This document shows positions 26,334 through 45,100 of a stretch of DNA of 64,000 bases, one piece after another. Position numbers and translations under genes: made by a program. Numbering within the stretch: position 1 is the stretch's first letter; each line of letters starts with the position of its first letter. Source of the stretch: Eunapius fragilis (lineage: Eukaryota; Porifera; Demospongiae; Spongillida; Spongillidae); assembly GCA_963681505.1 (NCBI GenBank), contig OY811989.1, forward strand, positions 3,840,854-3,904,853. Reading direction: 5' to 3'. The notes under the pieces are model-generated. The model was not told where the DNA came from and searched no databases. It saw only the letters and a list, made by a program, of their open reading frames with translations.

Positions 26334-29300
26334 GAGTATGTTTGTCTCTACATGTGTAGTAAAAAATAAAACAGAAAGAATAAGAGATGTTGCTCTGTTA
26401 TGCATGTCCATAGTCAAGTAATCCAATAAAACTAATGGGATTGTGCATGCACACGTATTAGTTATGCGTTTGGAGAGCCCACATCTATGGGTGTATTTGT
26501 CATTGGAATGTTGTGTACATGTACCTTCAGTCTCAGCACTGGAGTTATATTGCAACCATATCCCCCCTCCTCTGCTACCTTTTGATGGCAGCTGCTGGCT
26601 TTGTTTGGGTCCCTGTCAACACGGCAACACAGCCGTGTTTTCTGTTTTCTGTTCTCAGCCAACCAGCCAGCGTTTGCTTTGGTTAGCATTAGAGAAAAGG
26701 GCCTTCCAACCATCAATCTTTTCGCTATTTTGCATGATGGACTGGCTTCTTATGTGATGGAACCTTTCCATCATGGATGTCTTTGACCATTTGTCATTAG
26801 TGAGTGCTCTAGCGCATAACAAGGTGTTATGGGGAGGGGTAGTTGTGAATGCCTGGCCACAGTTTGGGATCCATGTGGCAATAGGGGGGTGGATAGTGTG
26901 GATCTGTCTGGATTATGCTTAGCAAGGTGAGAGTTGAAGATGGGGGACTCACATGTATAGGCAAGGTCTGTACATTGGACCACGTGTGCTCTTAGAAGAT
27001 GGAATTAGAGACGACAAAGGAGGATAGAAGTTAAGCGTTTCTCATGTCATTTTGGAGTAGACATGCTTGGCGTGACTGGCCATGCACTTCACAGCCAATA
27101 CTGTGACCTGCTTTGTCAAGAACAGGGGTGGGAAATGTATTATCAGTTGATTGTGAAAGTATTTTTATTTTGTGGCTACAAGTGACTGTAGTGGATGAAA
27201 CAAGTGTGCAGTGAAGTCAATAGTGTTTTGAAGTTCGATGTTTGCACACCATATCAGCAAAACTTCTGTGTTTGCACGTGCTTAGTGTTGGTACCACTGT
27301 GTGTGTATGTGTGTATGTGTGTGTGTACGACATGTTCGGCGTTCCACATTGTGGGCTCTGGATGTAAGACACACTGTACTTTTTTTTTTACCTGGGCACT
27401 CCCATCCCTGCCCTGCCCTGCCCCCATGTACCCACCCCACCCCCCCCCAACCGTATGCGTGGAAGTTGATGCACGTGAACTCTGGCAGGATGAGGACGAT
27501 GTCCTTGGGAATGTGGTGTTTTTCTGGCACACTGCCATTTTGCACTGCAGCTTCCTGCCTGCTGGTGTACTGTTCAGCATGTGGGTGATCTAAGATACAT
27601 ATATGCAGGAGGGAGGGAGGGAAGAGGAGTGGAAGAGGGAAACCTTATCTTTCTCACCTTGTACTTATGACTTACTGTTGGTTGAAGTCAACGTGTGAAT
27701 GTGTGAATCTCTTAGATGATATGACCAGAAACCCATTTTTGTATCATTTAATGTTCTCAATTGCTCAAAGCGTTTGGTTGTCATGACACGTCGTACATCT
27801 GTGCACCTGTACTTGTCATAGTGAAGTGACACTTGGCAGCCTTCCCATAGTCTACTGCGTACTGCTACAGTTAGCATTCTTGTTTTTTGCATGTTAACTT
27901 CTTTCGTCACCTTTATAAAAAGAAACAATTGATGTCATGTAATGTTTTATCCGATAGTTATTGCTTCCCTTGTGGTCTTGCATCTGCCTCACGTCTTTCG
28001 CCCCTTCACCATTTCCTCACCTCATTCCAATGTCCCCCACACCCCCATATCTTCCCCTTCTGGGATGGGTTCCACCCTCCCTGCTGTTCTCATTTCTTCT
28101 GCATTGTCCACTGGGAGCACATGTGTGGAGGACCTGGGTGTGAAGAACTATTCAAACTTACTTTGTTTTGTCATTCCCCCCTGCCCCCATGGAACGTGGA
28201 TGTGGGGGTGATTGAGATTCTAAAGAAAATTCAATAACTGATGACAAATTCAATAACCGATGAACCCTTCTAAATGTTCACATCCCTCTAGAGGTGCACA
28301 CACATGTGTCCCTCCCCCATTCTTAGCCACGGCTCGTTCATAAGGATAATTAGCGCATCTGCTTGTCAGGAAGAATAACTACTTCATCTTGAAACTGTAG
28401 AAACAGTTTGCTTTAAACCTTATCCTCCATGCCGCTTATGATCTAATGAAACTCACTGCTTACACGCCCCCTGATCGCAAGTGGCACAGCGTCTACAGTT
28501 CCAGGTGAATGTAGTTATTTTGCCAATGTGCTAATTACTTTATAAACGAGCAGCAGTACTGTAACTGTATGATGTGTCAATACTCCCCTCTTGAACCAAG
28601 GGGTAGGAAGGGGTAGGAAGCTACTTAGCTTGTCTCCTGTCTTTTCTTCTGGAGCTAAAACAGAGGCCATAACTGTATCGTGTAGTGTGGTGAGTTCTAA
28701 CCTTTTGGTGTTATCTGGTCAAGGCTTCTTTCCCATGGTAACCACACCAGGGCAAGCATATGTGTATGTGTATGTGTATGTGTTTGCGTTGTTGCTATTC
28801 GATGTATCATGCGCTTTCTTTTTAAAAAATAATTTTAAAAATGCATATCTACTTAAATGTACATGTATTTGCCCACTTGCACTGTATGCATTAGTACTGC
28901 TTTGATGCGCTTGTGGGGTACATATATGTGTGTATGTTTTCATGGGTGGGGGTGCGTATCTGCCAATTTACCACTTCACTCCCGTTTTCAGATCTCCCGA
29001 CCTGGTGAGGAAACAGTGAAGGCTACTGTATTGTTGTTATTGAACCATCAGGTTAGGTGGTGCCCCCCCCCCACCACCCCCCCTCAAGAGTAGTACACAT
29101 CTTCTTCCTCCCTTCATCCTTCTCTTTGTGTGCCATTTCCCCTCTCCTGTGCCTCCCCTCTTTGTGGCCTCTGTCTTTCCCAATCCCCCTCCAAACAGCC
29201 TGTGCAGTACAAGCTGGTCACGAAGCTGGCACGTCTGCTTGGCATACACACGGCCACACGACCAATCATCATCAATGCTGTCTGGCAGTACATCAAGGTA

Positions 29301-31181
29301 CCATGATGGATGGGTGTGGCAGGCTGGGAACTATAATGGCAGCGGGCTGAGGTGGTGCCATGTTTGGCGCAGGTGGCTGTGTTAGGGTACCATATGTGCA
29401 CAGGGTTGGGTGGACATGGCGTGGAGGTAGCTGCTGGAAGAAGGTTTTGTCAGGAAGCTTGAGGTGTGGTGCTTGCTGTCTCAAAGCTTTTTTGCAGGTG
29501 TAAGGTGTTTGTAAAGCTTGGAAGGGTGTAAGGGGGTGTTTTTAAAGCTTGGAAGGGTGTTTTTAAAGCTTGGAAGGGTGTTTTTAAAGCTTGGAAGGGT
29601 GTAAGGGGATGTTTTTAAAGCTTGGAAGGGTGTAAGGGGATGTTTGTAAAGCTTGGAAAGGTGTAAGGGGGTGTTTGTAAAGCTTGGAAGGGTGTAAGGG
29701 GGTGTTTGTAAAGCTTGGAAGGGTGTAAGGGGGTGTTTGTAAAGCTTGGAAGGGTGTAAAGGGGTGTTTTTAAAGCTTGGAAGGGTGTAAAGGGATGTTT
29801 GTAAAGCTTGGAAGGGTGTAAAGGGGTGTTTGTAAAGCTTGGAAGGGTGTAAGGGGATGTTTGTAAAGCTTTGGAAGGGTGTAAGGGGTGTTTGTAAAGC
29901 TTGGAAGGGTAAAGGGGATATTTATAAAGCTTGGAAGGGTTTTTTTCCATAGTTGTGAGGGGGTTTTGGTGGTGACAAGGAGGGTGGGACTGTTATTGTG
30001 GTGATATAATACTGTGATGGTGGTGGTGGAGGTCATGTGGGGGTGATAGGAGGTGGCATTGGAGTTTTAACATGGGAAATAGATCCCAAAATGAGGATAA
30101 TTAACAAGGGAAGGGGGAGGTGTGTAAGTAACAAAGAAAGGGGAGGTGTGTAAGTAACATGGTAATGGGAGGAACAAGGGAAGGGGGAGGTGTGTAAGTA
30201 ACAAGGGAAGGGGGAGGTGTGTAAGTAACAAGGGAAGGAGAAGAAGGGAAATGGAAGGCATGTGGCTACTTCCATTGAATCAGGAGGAAACACATGATGT
30301 GTGGGGGGGGGGCAATAAAATAGCAGTTGGATAGTGATTGCTAGTCCTTGGTGTACGTTACCATAAAGTGGTCCCACTTCAAAGTGCATCCAGCAGCTGG
30401 CTGCTGCTGGTCATGTAAGTGCCATACAGCCGTCAGGCTAGAGCTGTTCGTTGTTGTGATTTAGTCACACCTGTCCACTGTGACGTTGCAAGTATGGAAC
30501 CTGCTTTGTCACTTGTCATTTTCAGTTCATTGAATAACAGAACAGCACTCCATCTCTCTATACACCTCCATACCTCTATTCCTCTATGCCTCTATGCCTC
30601 CATACCTCTATACCTCCATACCTCCATACCTCCATACCTCTATACCTCCATACCTCTATGCCTCCATACCTCTATACTTCCATACCTCTATACCTCCATA
30701 CCTCTATACCTCCATACCTCTATACCTCCATACCTCCATACCTCTATACCTCTATACCTTCGTACTATACACACATACAACCTGTCAAAGAATGGAATTA
30801 ATTGGACTGTGGAACAATATGTACAGACAGAACACCAGAAACCAGTAAACAAAAAGAACAAAAAACTCCCACGAATGACCATATCAAATTTTTAAAAAGC
30901 CTCCCAGGTAGTGTCTATCCCTGAGGGTAGAAGGGGGAGGCTTTTTAATAATGTGACATGGTCATTCGTGGTAATTTTTTTGTGTGAACTGTTCAGGATG
31001 TGTTGTTTACTTGTTCTACCTGTACATATTGTTCCACAGTCCAACTAACTCCATTCTTTGACAGGTTGTATGTTGTGTACGGTATAAGTTGTTTAGTATG
31101 TAGGGGGAAATTATTGTGAGAGAGATAGGCAATGATTACATACATTGACTGATTTAGAAGAAATAGGTGTTGTGTGTGTTT

Positions 31182-31240
<59 letters not shown>

Positions 31241-33916
31241 AGATATGTTTACCTTTCTCACATTTTAAATACTCCAGACCAATCACCTTCAGGATCCGCA
31301 GGAGAGAGAGTACATAAATAATGACAAATATTTCCAACAAGTGAGTACTATGTATTTCAAGAAGAAGTTCACTAAACTTATGAATGTATGTATGTATGTA
31401 TGTATGTATGTATGTATGTATGTATGTATGTATGTATGTATGTATGTATGTATGTATGTATGTATGTATGTATGTATGTATGTATGTATGTATGTATGTA
31501 TGTATGTATTTATGTATGTATGTATGTATGTATGTATGATGTATGTATGTATGTATGTATGTATGTATGTATGATGTATGTATGTATGTATGTATGTATG
31601 TATGTATGTATGTATGATGTATGTATCTATGTATGTATGTATGTAATGTAATGTAATGCATGCATGCATGTATGTATGTATGCATGCATGCATGTATCTA
31701 TGTAGGTATGTACTTAGTATGTGGGCTGGCTGCAATGTCTCGGATTGAACGTCCTTCAAAATGGAAATGTGCCTCTTTCAACTCTCCTCATGTAGATATT
31801 TGAAGTCCCAAGGATGAAGTTTACTGAGCTGCCTCGACGTCTCCAACCTCTCCTGTCCCCTCCTGATCCCATTGTCATTCATCACATCATCAAGTAGGTG
31901 GCTCAAGCCTGCCTCCCCCTTTCACATCCTCTCATTCCCTTTCTTCTCATCCCTCCCCCTCCCTTCCCTGAACTTCTCTTGTCTTCTCTCTCTCACTTGT
32001 CTCCCTTACTCATTGTTAGTGCGGATGCACCAGAGGGAAAGAGGACTGCATGTTATGATATTGAAGTTGAAATTGTAAGCTAACTTGCAGTGTATGTGTG
32101 TGTGTGTGTGTGTCTGTACGTGTGTGTGTTATTTAATATTACAAATATATACCAGAGATATTGTGGTATGTATTGAAGAGCTCATGTCACCTCTCTCTGA
32201 AAAGGATGACCCTTTGAAGTCTTCAATGCATTCCTTCCTCAACTCTGGCACAAACCAGCAGGAGATAGCTACCTTGGACAATAAGGTACATGTGTATGTC
32301 GGTTCTTACACGGTGTACATGTATCTGTGACTTGCAAGGCATCATTTCAAATACTGTTATATTACTGTGCAGTTTGTGTGGTGAGTGTGTGTGTATGATG
32401 TATATTTGTAAGTGGGTGTGTGGGTGTGTTTTTTTTTTAAACACAAACTTGGCGCATGCTTAGCACGTGCTTGGCACAACATTGGCGTGGTAAGTAGCAG
32501 CACAGGAAGCCATGCTTACTTAAAGAGAATGAATATCAGTGCCCTAGGAGGCATTGAAGGTGGGTGGGAGGAACGTGTTTTGATACCAGCCTTGGATGCT
32601 GGTTTGCACCGAGGGCAACCTGATTCATGAATTGTAACTTCAAAATTGTGGGAAGGTGATTATGATGACTGTTTAATTTGTTCTGCAATATGTGTGTGTA
32701 AGGTACCCCCTTTTCATTTATTAAACTGCTGTTCTGTTGATTGCAGATCTTTGAGACTGTTGAGCAGATTAACAACATTAAGCTCCAGAGGGAGTTCTAT
32801 CTTGGATTTGCACATGACCCTCAGGTATGCAAGTGTTGGGGGGGTATCATGCACATGACCCTCAGGTATGCAAGTGTTGGGGTATCATGCACATGACCCT
32901 CAGGTATGCAAGTGTTGGGGTATCATGCACATGACCCTCAGGTACGCAAGTGTTGGGGTATCATGCACATGACCCTCAGGTATGCAAGTGTTGGGGTATC
33001 ATGCACATGACCCTCAGGTATGCAAGTGTTGGGGTATCATGCACATGACCCTCAGGTACGCAAGTGTTGGGGTATCATGCACATGACCCTCAGGTATGCA
33101 AGTGTTGGGGTATCATGCACATGACCCTCAGGTATGCAAGTGTTGGGGTGTCGTGCACTGAATGGGGTAACTAAATACTCTGGGGGTGTCGTGCACTAAT
33201 TGGGATAGCACCATGGGTTACTCAGTAATACTTGAGAAGATGTTTCTTTTCTGAGAATAAGCCCCTCCCATGCTTGCTATGGGGAAAGTTGTAATCAAAT
33301 TACGTGCATGTATCACTATGCTACCTGGGGGAGTTGCACATTTAGCATTAAACTGAGGATACAGTGTGCATGGATTTCTCTCAAACACCCCCGAGTGCTG
33401 TGTGGTGGATAACTGTGACTGTTTTTGCACATGTAGAAATTCATCAATGAATGGCTGGCTTCCCAGAGTAGGGATCTGCGAGTGAGTTTTAATTTGAGGG
33501 AGTGAAAGAGAGATATCTGTAAGCACAGAGACATGTGCTTTAGTTGGAGTGGTTTTCTGTCTAATGAGTGTTGTAGGAAGCAAATCATTAAACTGTGAAC
33601 TACTGTGTTCTTGTTTTACATTACATTACAAGTGTCACTGTAAGAGCATCTCAGATTTGCTTTCCTCAGTCCATGAAGGACAAGATGGGGAACTCTGAAA
33701 GTGAACGGAGAGCCTCCTTCTATGACCAAACCTGGTGTCATGAAGCCGTACCAAGATACTTCTATGCCAAGGTGAAGTTTGATCAGCTGGCGGATGTGCA
33801 TATGTATATTTCGTATGTGCATTCATTGTCTCCTTTTAAATACCTTGTTTTTACTTACGCAGGTCAACCAACGCAGAACTGAACTTGAGCAAGCCCTCGG
33901 AATCCATCACCCATAG
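24183..33916 (+). CDS. SMARCD: SMARCD/BAF60 subunit of SWI/SNF chromatin remodeller
   Basis: Nuclear BAF-complex subunit linking transcription factors to the remodeller. Sixteen exons: 24183-24266, 24350-24454, 24584-24616 (or from 24577), 24809-25021, 25627-25686, 26093-26245, 28992-29051, 29199-29297, 31278-31340, 31796-31893, 32020-32074, 32205-32285, 32747-32824, 33437-33481, 33670-33771, 33863-33916; about 460 residues. Hallmarks: REL(V)[56 protein letters not shown]; then the SWIB domain ([20 protein letters not shown] through [12 protein letters not shown]); [10 protein letters not shown]; and the C-terminal [11 protein letters not shown]. The order matches human SMARCD1-3 throughout. 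The N-terminal segment is shorter than in vertebrates. AATAAA at 34059 and 34073 probably ends the mRNA. The exon 2/3 junction has two possible acceptors. Confidence 0.96.
25056..25124. repeat. (CA)n microsatellite in SMARCD intron 4
   Basis: A CA run starts about 35 bases after the donor of exon 4. A GT-rich tract follows at 25180-25300. Confidence 0.9.
26274..26330. repeat. (GT)n microsatellite in SMARCD intron 6
   Basis: About 55 bases of GT, about 28 bases after the exon 6 donor. The remainder of this 2.7 kb intron (26331-28991) shows no exon I can support. Confidence 0.9.
29505..29940. repeat. about 30-bp minisatellite in SMARCD intron 8
   Basis: Units of gtaaagcttggaagggtgta plus aggggtgttt, about 15 copies with small length variation. 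Each contains a HindIII-type aagctt. Confidence 0.9.
30085..30245. repeat. about 27-bp purine-rich repeat carrying GTAAGT
   Basis: Irregular copies of aagggaagggggaggtgtgt followed by aagtaac. Each copy contains GTGTAAGT, a good match to a 5' splice site on the gene strand. Confidence 0.8.
30550..30765. repeat. TACCTCCA/TACCTCTA short tandem repeat
   Basis: A 9-base pyrimidine-rich unit (cctccata / cctctata) repeats for about 215 bases in SMARCD intron 8, ending at the foldback element. Confidence 0.9.
30767..31086. mobile_element. foldback MITE in SMARCD intron 8
   Basis: Two arms of about 140 bases are reverse complements: catacaacctgtcaaagaat (left, near 30774) against attctttgacaggttgtatg (right, near 31053), continuing through ggactgtggaacaatatgta and cacgaatgaccat. 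The centre, around 30905-30935, is a short unpaired segment. The element is about 320 bp and non-coding. Confidence 0.8.
31382..31690. repeat. (GTAT)n tetranucleotide array
   Basis: About 300 bases of GTAT with a few interruptions (gtatgatgtat, gcatgcatgc), 40 bases after SMARCD exon 9. A (GT)n run lies just before exon 9 at 31178-31239. Confidence 0.95.
32811..33145 (+). repeat. 38-bp minisatellite duplicating the SMARCD exon 13 donor
   Basis: The unit gtatgcaagtgttggggtat then catgcacatgaccctcag is 38 bases (the first copy is 41). It contains the last bases of exon 13 (CACATGACCCTCAG) and its splice donor (GTATGC). GT donor copies fall at 32825, 32866, 32904, 32942, 32980, 33018, 33056, 33094 and 33132. 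The 32942 and 33056 copies read GTACGC. Confidence 0.95.
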
Positions 33917-35528
33917 TTCATTTACTTGTACATGCGTTTTAAAATTTTAAAAACCATTGCTAAATTAATTGCTAACAACTGTACACTGTTGCACTGTGGA
34001 ACAATTATGTGCAATTCATCACGATGGCGGCTTAATCATAACATTTTCACTCTGGGAAAATAAATTGAATGCAATAAAAAGTGGTGGCTGCTCGCTGTAT
34101 GCTAAAAGTGTGGGTGCATGGTAAAAGGGAAAACTTGCAGCGTCGGTTGCACTGCTGTCCAAGAATTTGAAGAGAAAGAAGGCTTTAACTTTAATGGTGG
34201 AAGCTGTGTTATTTAGTGATCCAAATTTCTGAAATTACCCAGAAGTTTGAAATGAGGGAATATTTAAGACTATGGAGCACACCTACATCTGTGTTTCAGT
34301 GCTACATGTAACTCTACCAGCTTTGGGGAGTTGCACCCCGTCCTTGTTGTTAAGCAAGTGTGGTGTATCACCTTCATGACAAGGTGAGAGCTGTACAGAA
34401 AACGGCTAATACATCCACACAATGAAGTGTACATGAAGCAACGAAGGGATGCTTCTAAACACATGATGGGTAACATACTTATGTAAGAGGATAATGTGCA
34501 GGTTCTCCAGTCTTAAAATGTTCCCTTATGTAGGTTTCTTTTAAAGTCTTATTGTTCCCTTATTGTCTTGAGACAGAGAAAGCGGTTAAGCAGTGTGGCC
34601 ATGGATTTCATATAACTACATCATGGTATACTTTAAACTTATGCATGCATGCCACTGCAAGAGCTTAGCTAGCCAGGTCTCCACCAATCCTGGCTCAGCT
34701 GGACAGTGGTTAAATGCGTGTTGTGTTAGTTCCATAGTCATGGTATAACTTTTATTATAATTATTTTTCAACATTATTAGTGCACAGAGGGTCAAATACA
34801 TCCACAAATACAAAAAGGCAGGTGGCAGGTTTTAGTGAAATTCAAACTGGTCCTGGTTGGACCGAATGTGCTTGTATAGTCAGACTCATACATATGTAAC
34901 AATTGTGATGTAATACGTAATTGCTACCAAAGTGAAGTTGAAGAAAAGTGAAACATGATTTTGAGTTCAACATGATTTTGAGTTCAACCTTCAGACTGTT
35001 TTTCACAAGATGCTCACACATCCTTGAAGAAGTATCCAGGTCATTTCACACCCACCCCCCACCCTCCCCCCCCCACCAAAAAATATGATATTAAACTACC
35101 CACCATAAACAACTCTTTCTTACCTGACAAACGAATTGCTATACAATTGTATACCCTACAGTGCTCCTCTTCTCCAAAATGAAAGCCTATAGTTTCACCA
35201 ATGTGAAGACCTTCTCAACACCAACACACACATATGCTATAGACAAACCCCAAGCAGACACACATCACATCGTGTGTTTGTGGACTCATGTGAGATATTG
35301 AGTAGTAGTGGCCCATCATTAATAAGCTCATCGAATTATTTTTCTATATGTATGCTACACGTAAGGTAGAATTATGGGTATGAAGAAAACTGATTAATGA
35401 TTTCTAGTTTTTAGTGCATGCCTTGGTGTTGTGCATATGGAATAATAACTTAACAGTGCTTGAACACATATTTTTCTAATGAACCCACATATATATATTC
35501 TTTTAAAATAATAATTTATGTGAATTCC
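33917..35528. other. convergent 3' spacer between SMARCD and TDRD3-like gene
   Basis: It holds the SMARCD 3' UTR with two AATAAA signals (34059-34064, 34073-34078). The rest is A+T-rich, with short frames and no recognisable coding sequence. Confidence 0.5.
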
Positions 35529-41223
<5,695 letters not shown>

Positions 41224-41618
41224 TCATGCGTAATAACAGTGACAAAAGAGTTAAAGTACTCATAATTTTTTTTCTCTCATGACGTAGTTCCTGCATAGTC
41301 ATTTCGTTTTGAATGTGGCAGGCTCAAAGGCACTGATTAGCGTGAGTCTAATCAGATCCATCATTGGAGGCGCACTGGCTTAGTATCAGAAGGTGAGACG
41401 AAGAAATTGGGACGTATGGGGGGGGGGGGGGGGGGGGGGGAGTGGGGGGGGGAGGAGGGGCGGTTGCGCCCAGTGTAGTCTACATGAAGGGTCACTTCAG
41501 AGCTCTACCCTTTGGGTCGTATTGTTGGTCGAGAGGGTGACCGTCCTTCGTTCCCTTTCCTCGGCAGCCCTACCACATTTCTCGCCGGAAGGAAGGCTGT
41601 CAGGGCCAGCCCGCAGCC
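41224..41618. promoter_or_regulatory. divergent promoter region, TDRD3-like / formin
   Basis: The 395 bp between two opposed ATGs must contain both start regions. It includes a G-run of over 20 bases followed by further G-rich blocks (about 41418-41463). No clear TATA box was seen. Confidence 0.6.
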
Positions 41619-42105
41619 ATGTCGGACCTCAAACGGAACAGTACTTTTGTGAGTTTTTATTTTCTTTTGAGGGGGTTAAGGGATTACGTGTTATAAAGAA
41701 CTCTGATGGTGGTGACAACGAACAGGACTTTATTTTATATCGGGTGGAGGAGGGGCGAGGGAGCCTTTAAGTTGCCGGTCGTGTAAACTGTCAAGACTTA
41801 TAGGATACAGTTGAGTACTCGCCCTGATTTTGGGGCTTCTGTCTTTGTTTTGTGTGGACATTCTAATTCGAACACTTCAGTTTCTAATATTCTGTTCCAA
41901 ATCTTTAATCGTACTACTGATTGAGTCAATAGACCATTTAATTGTTGTACGATTGAGTCACTGATTGGTGGATGACATTGAGGTATGGAGTGGATCTTCT
42001 CTTTTGAAAAGAATGTAGACATATACCTCTCGACCATCACCCTCCCCCCCACACACACACACCTCTGTACCTGTGTATAAAGGGGCCTGATGGAGGACCA
42101 ATCTG

Positions 42106-42194
<89 letters not shown>

Positions 42195-45100
42195 ATGTAG
42201 GAGGGTGGATACTGTATTCGGAGCATTGGTTACATTGGGGGGGGTTCAATTTACCCACTGTGGAGGGCAAAGAGGTGCCTTACACACCTAGAAAAGCTCG
42301 GAGCTCCAGCTACCCTCCATTCCATGTGATCTCCTAAACCAATATGTAACTAGTGGGTGTGGTCAGTATCCACAGAGATGGTAGGTAGAGTAAGAGTGTG
42401 GGTAGGTGTCATTTGTCCTCCAACATCACCATCACTAGCACCGCAGTAATGGTGATGGAGAGAAAAGAGGAGGGTGGATGTTGGGTGCTTGGTCTGTTCT
42501 GAGGAAGCCACCGTCAAAACCTTCATATACTCAGGATATGGGTGCATGCATTTGTGCGTTGGTATGTGTGTGTGTGTGTGTGTATGTGTGCATGTGTGTG
42601 TATGTGTGTGTGCATGTGTGTTTTTTTTTTTCACATGACTGCTTCCCTCCAGTGTGCTTTCATGTTTTTCGTCTCCTCTCTCATCCAGTTTGGGGTGGGG
42701 AAAGGGAAGAACAAGAAGACGCGAGGACACCCTCCTGCTGAGCTTGCCCCGGACCCCATTCTGGAGGGAAAGCTCAAAGAGATTGAGCAGCTGTCAGAGA
42801 CCCAGATAAATGACAAAGTGGTGGCTATGCTGGTATGTGTACTACGTGTATATATGTGTGAGCGTTTTGTGTCCGTTTCATGTTTTCATATGTGTTTATG
42901 TTTGCATGTGTTCATGTATGTATTGTGTGTGTGGATCCATATCTAGTGGTTGTGTTTAGCAGTTATGCATTGTTGGTAAAATATGGAATATTATAATATC
43001 TCATGTTATGTATCATCTTTCTTTGTAATTTCCTTCTCTTCTCCCCCTCTTCCTCCTCCCCCCTCCTTCGTTCTCCCTTATACCCTCTCCCCTATTCTCC
43101 TTCCTGCTCCTTCTCCTATCTCCCCTCTCTTTCCTTCTCTCCCTCCTCTCCTTCCCTCTCCCTCCTCCCTTTCCTCTCCTCCCCTCTCCTCTCTCCTCCC
43201 CTCTCCTCTCTTCTCCTCTCTCCTCTCCCTTCTCCCCTCTCCTCCTTCCTCTCCTCTCCCTTCCTCCCCTCCTCTCCCTCTTCTTCCCCTCCCCCTCTAC
43301 TTCACAGGAGGACACCAATGTCATGGGGGAGACCGCTCGCCAACACATTCTCCGTCAGTCCATTGAAGACAAGAAACGGTTACTTCAAGGATGGGTACAG
43401 AGGGACTACAGGCCAAGTGGGGTAAGGAAGTGTGGTGGTGATTATAGGAGCTGCATGTGATTTGCATGTGACCAGGGTGTGTACTGGCACTGTTTCATGT
43501 GACTAGGGTGTGTACTGGCACTGTGTCACGTGACCATGGTGTGTACTGGCACTGTGTCACGTGACCAGGATGTGTACTGGCACTGTGTCATGTGACTAGG
43601 GTGTGTACTGGTACTTTTTCATGTGACCAGGATGTGTACTGGCACTATGTCATGTGACCAGGGTGTGTACTGGCACTATGTCATGTGACCAGGGTATGTA
43701 CTGGCACTATGTCATGTGACCAGGGTATGTACTGGCACTATGTCATGTGGCCAGGGTATGTACTGGCACTATGTCATGTGGCCAGGGTATGTACTGGCAC
43801 TATGTCATGTGACCAGGGTGTGTACTGGCACTATGTCACACTGCACTATGGAGCACACTTGCTGCTTATGGAGAGGATTTATATTGATATCCTTTTTAAC
43901 AGAGCATCTCCGTCATTTCAGACCCAAAAATTTTGAGCACTAGTATTGGGTCATAAAATCGGGCAGGATAGATAAGCACATATACTCCTGCCTCTATGCC
44001 CATGCAGATGACCACAATAACAACCTTTTAGCACTGGTTTTCGCCGAATGTGCACCACACACGTACATACATCACAACTAGACCAACACGTACATACATC
44101 ACAACTAGACCAACACGTACATACATCACAACTAGACGACATCACAATTACGACAACTGCATGTACATGTGTACATGAAAGTCCGTGGCAGGGGCCAATG
44201 TGTGTGATTTAGAGGAGGTGGGCCCACACCTTCCTCAGGGGAAAAAACTCTGACTGCACAAAAAACCTCTATTGAGGAAAAAATCGTGCAGCGGAGAAAA
44301 GACCCGAACAATCTGCCATTCCGTCCAGTGACTGCACTCCCACTATCTGCATAGCCTTGGTTAAGGTGGAACTCTGTGGCAACAGGAAACAACACAACAC
44401 CAGATACGGGGGAAAAAGCAACGTGCACAAACGCTTAGACTGACCCTTAACTCTCTGGCCCATCATTTATACCCTCCACCACGTGACCCCACTTTGGGCG
44501 CCACAATCTGACCAACCCCCGGTCATCCTGCAACTTACACCTGGCAGGAGCTAATTTTCTGTCTAATTCATTCCATTCAACCGACAGAAATGGTATAATC
44601 TGTGATATGCTGAGAAACAACATTGTTTACGATTCCACTGGAAGAAATAAAAAGTTATCCATCGTTAGAGATGAGCGGTTCAGGGGTTTGGTGCAATTCG
44701 GTTCTAGCGAAAATGGCACGAAATGTGACAAAGTAATCAAATGTTTGTATGTGAATCGAATAAGCAGGACAGTAAGTAAGCACACGGCAAATAAATTAAT
44801 CTTCCAGTCGAAAAGCACAAATTGCCTTTATTTGTCTGGCTACATGCCACACGCAAGTTTTGGTACTAGTACAATTAGTCTGACATAATTCCAGTAAACA
44901 ATACAGTACAATGCCATGTAGTTTGTAAGCATAGCAGATTGTTGTGTCCATCACGTATGATGGAGCCAGCAAAGTTCCTGGTAAACCAAACGCTGTCAAA
45001 CTGAATGTGCATGTGATGGTCCAGTGGTACCACCACAGGCTGCAATACAAAGGAAAAGGGGACGGCCTATGAAGTCCGATGGTGGTACTTCACTTGGCCA

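Noticed and set aside
32811-33145. CRISPR-like array (38-bp regular repeats)
   Set aside because: There are no unique spacers; units are directly tandem, and the genome is eukaryotic.
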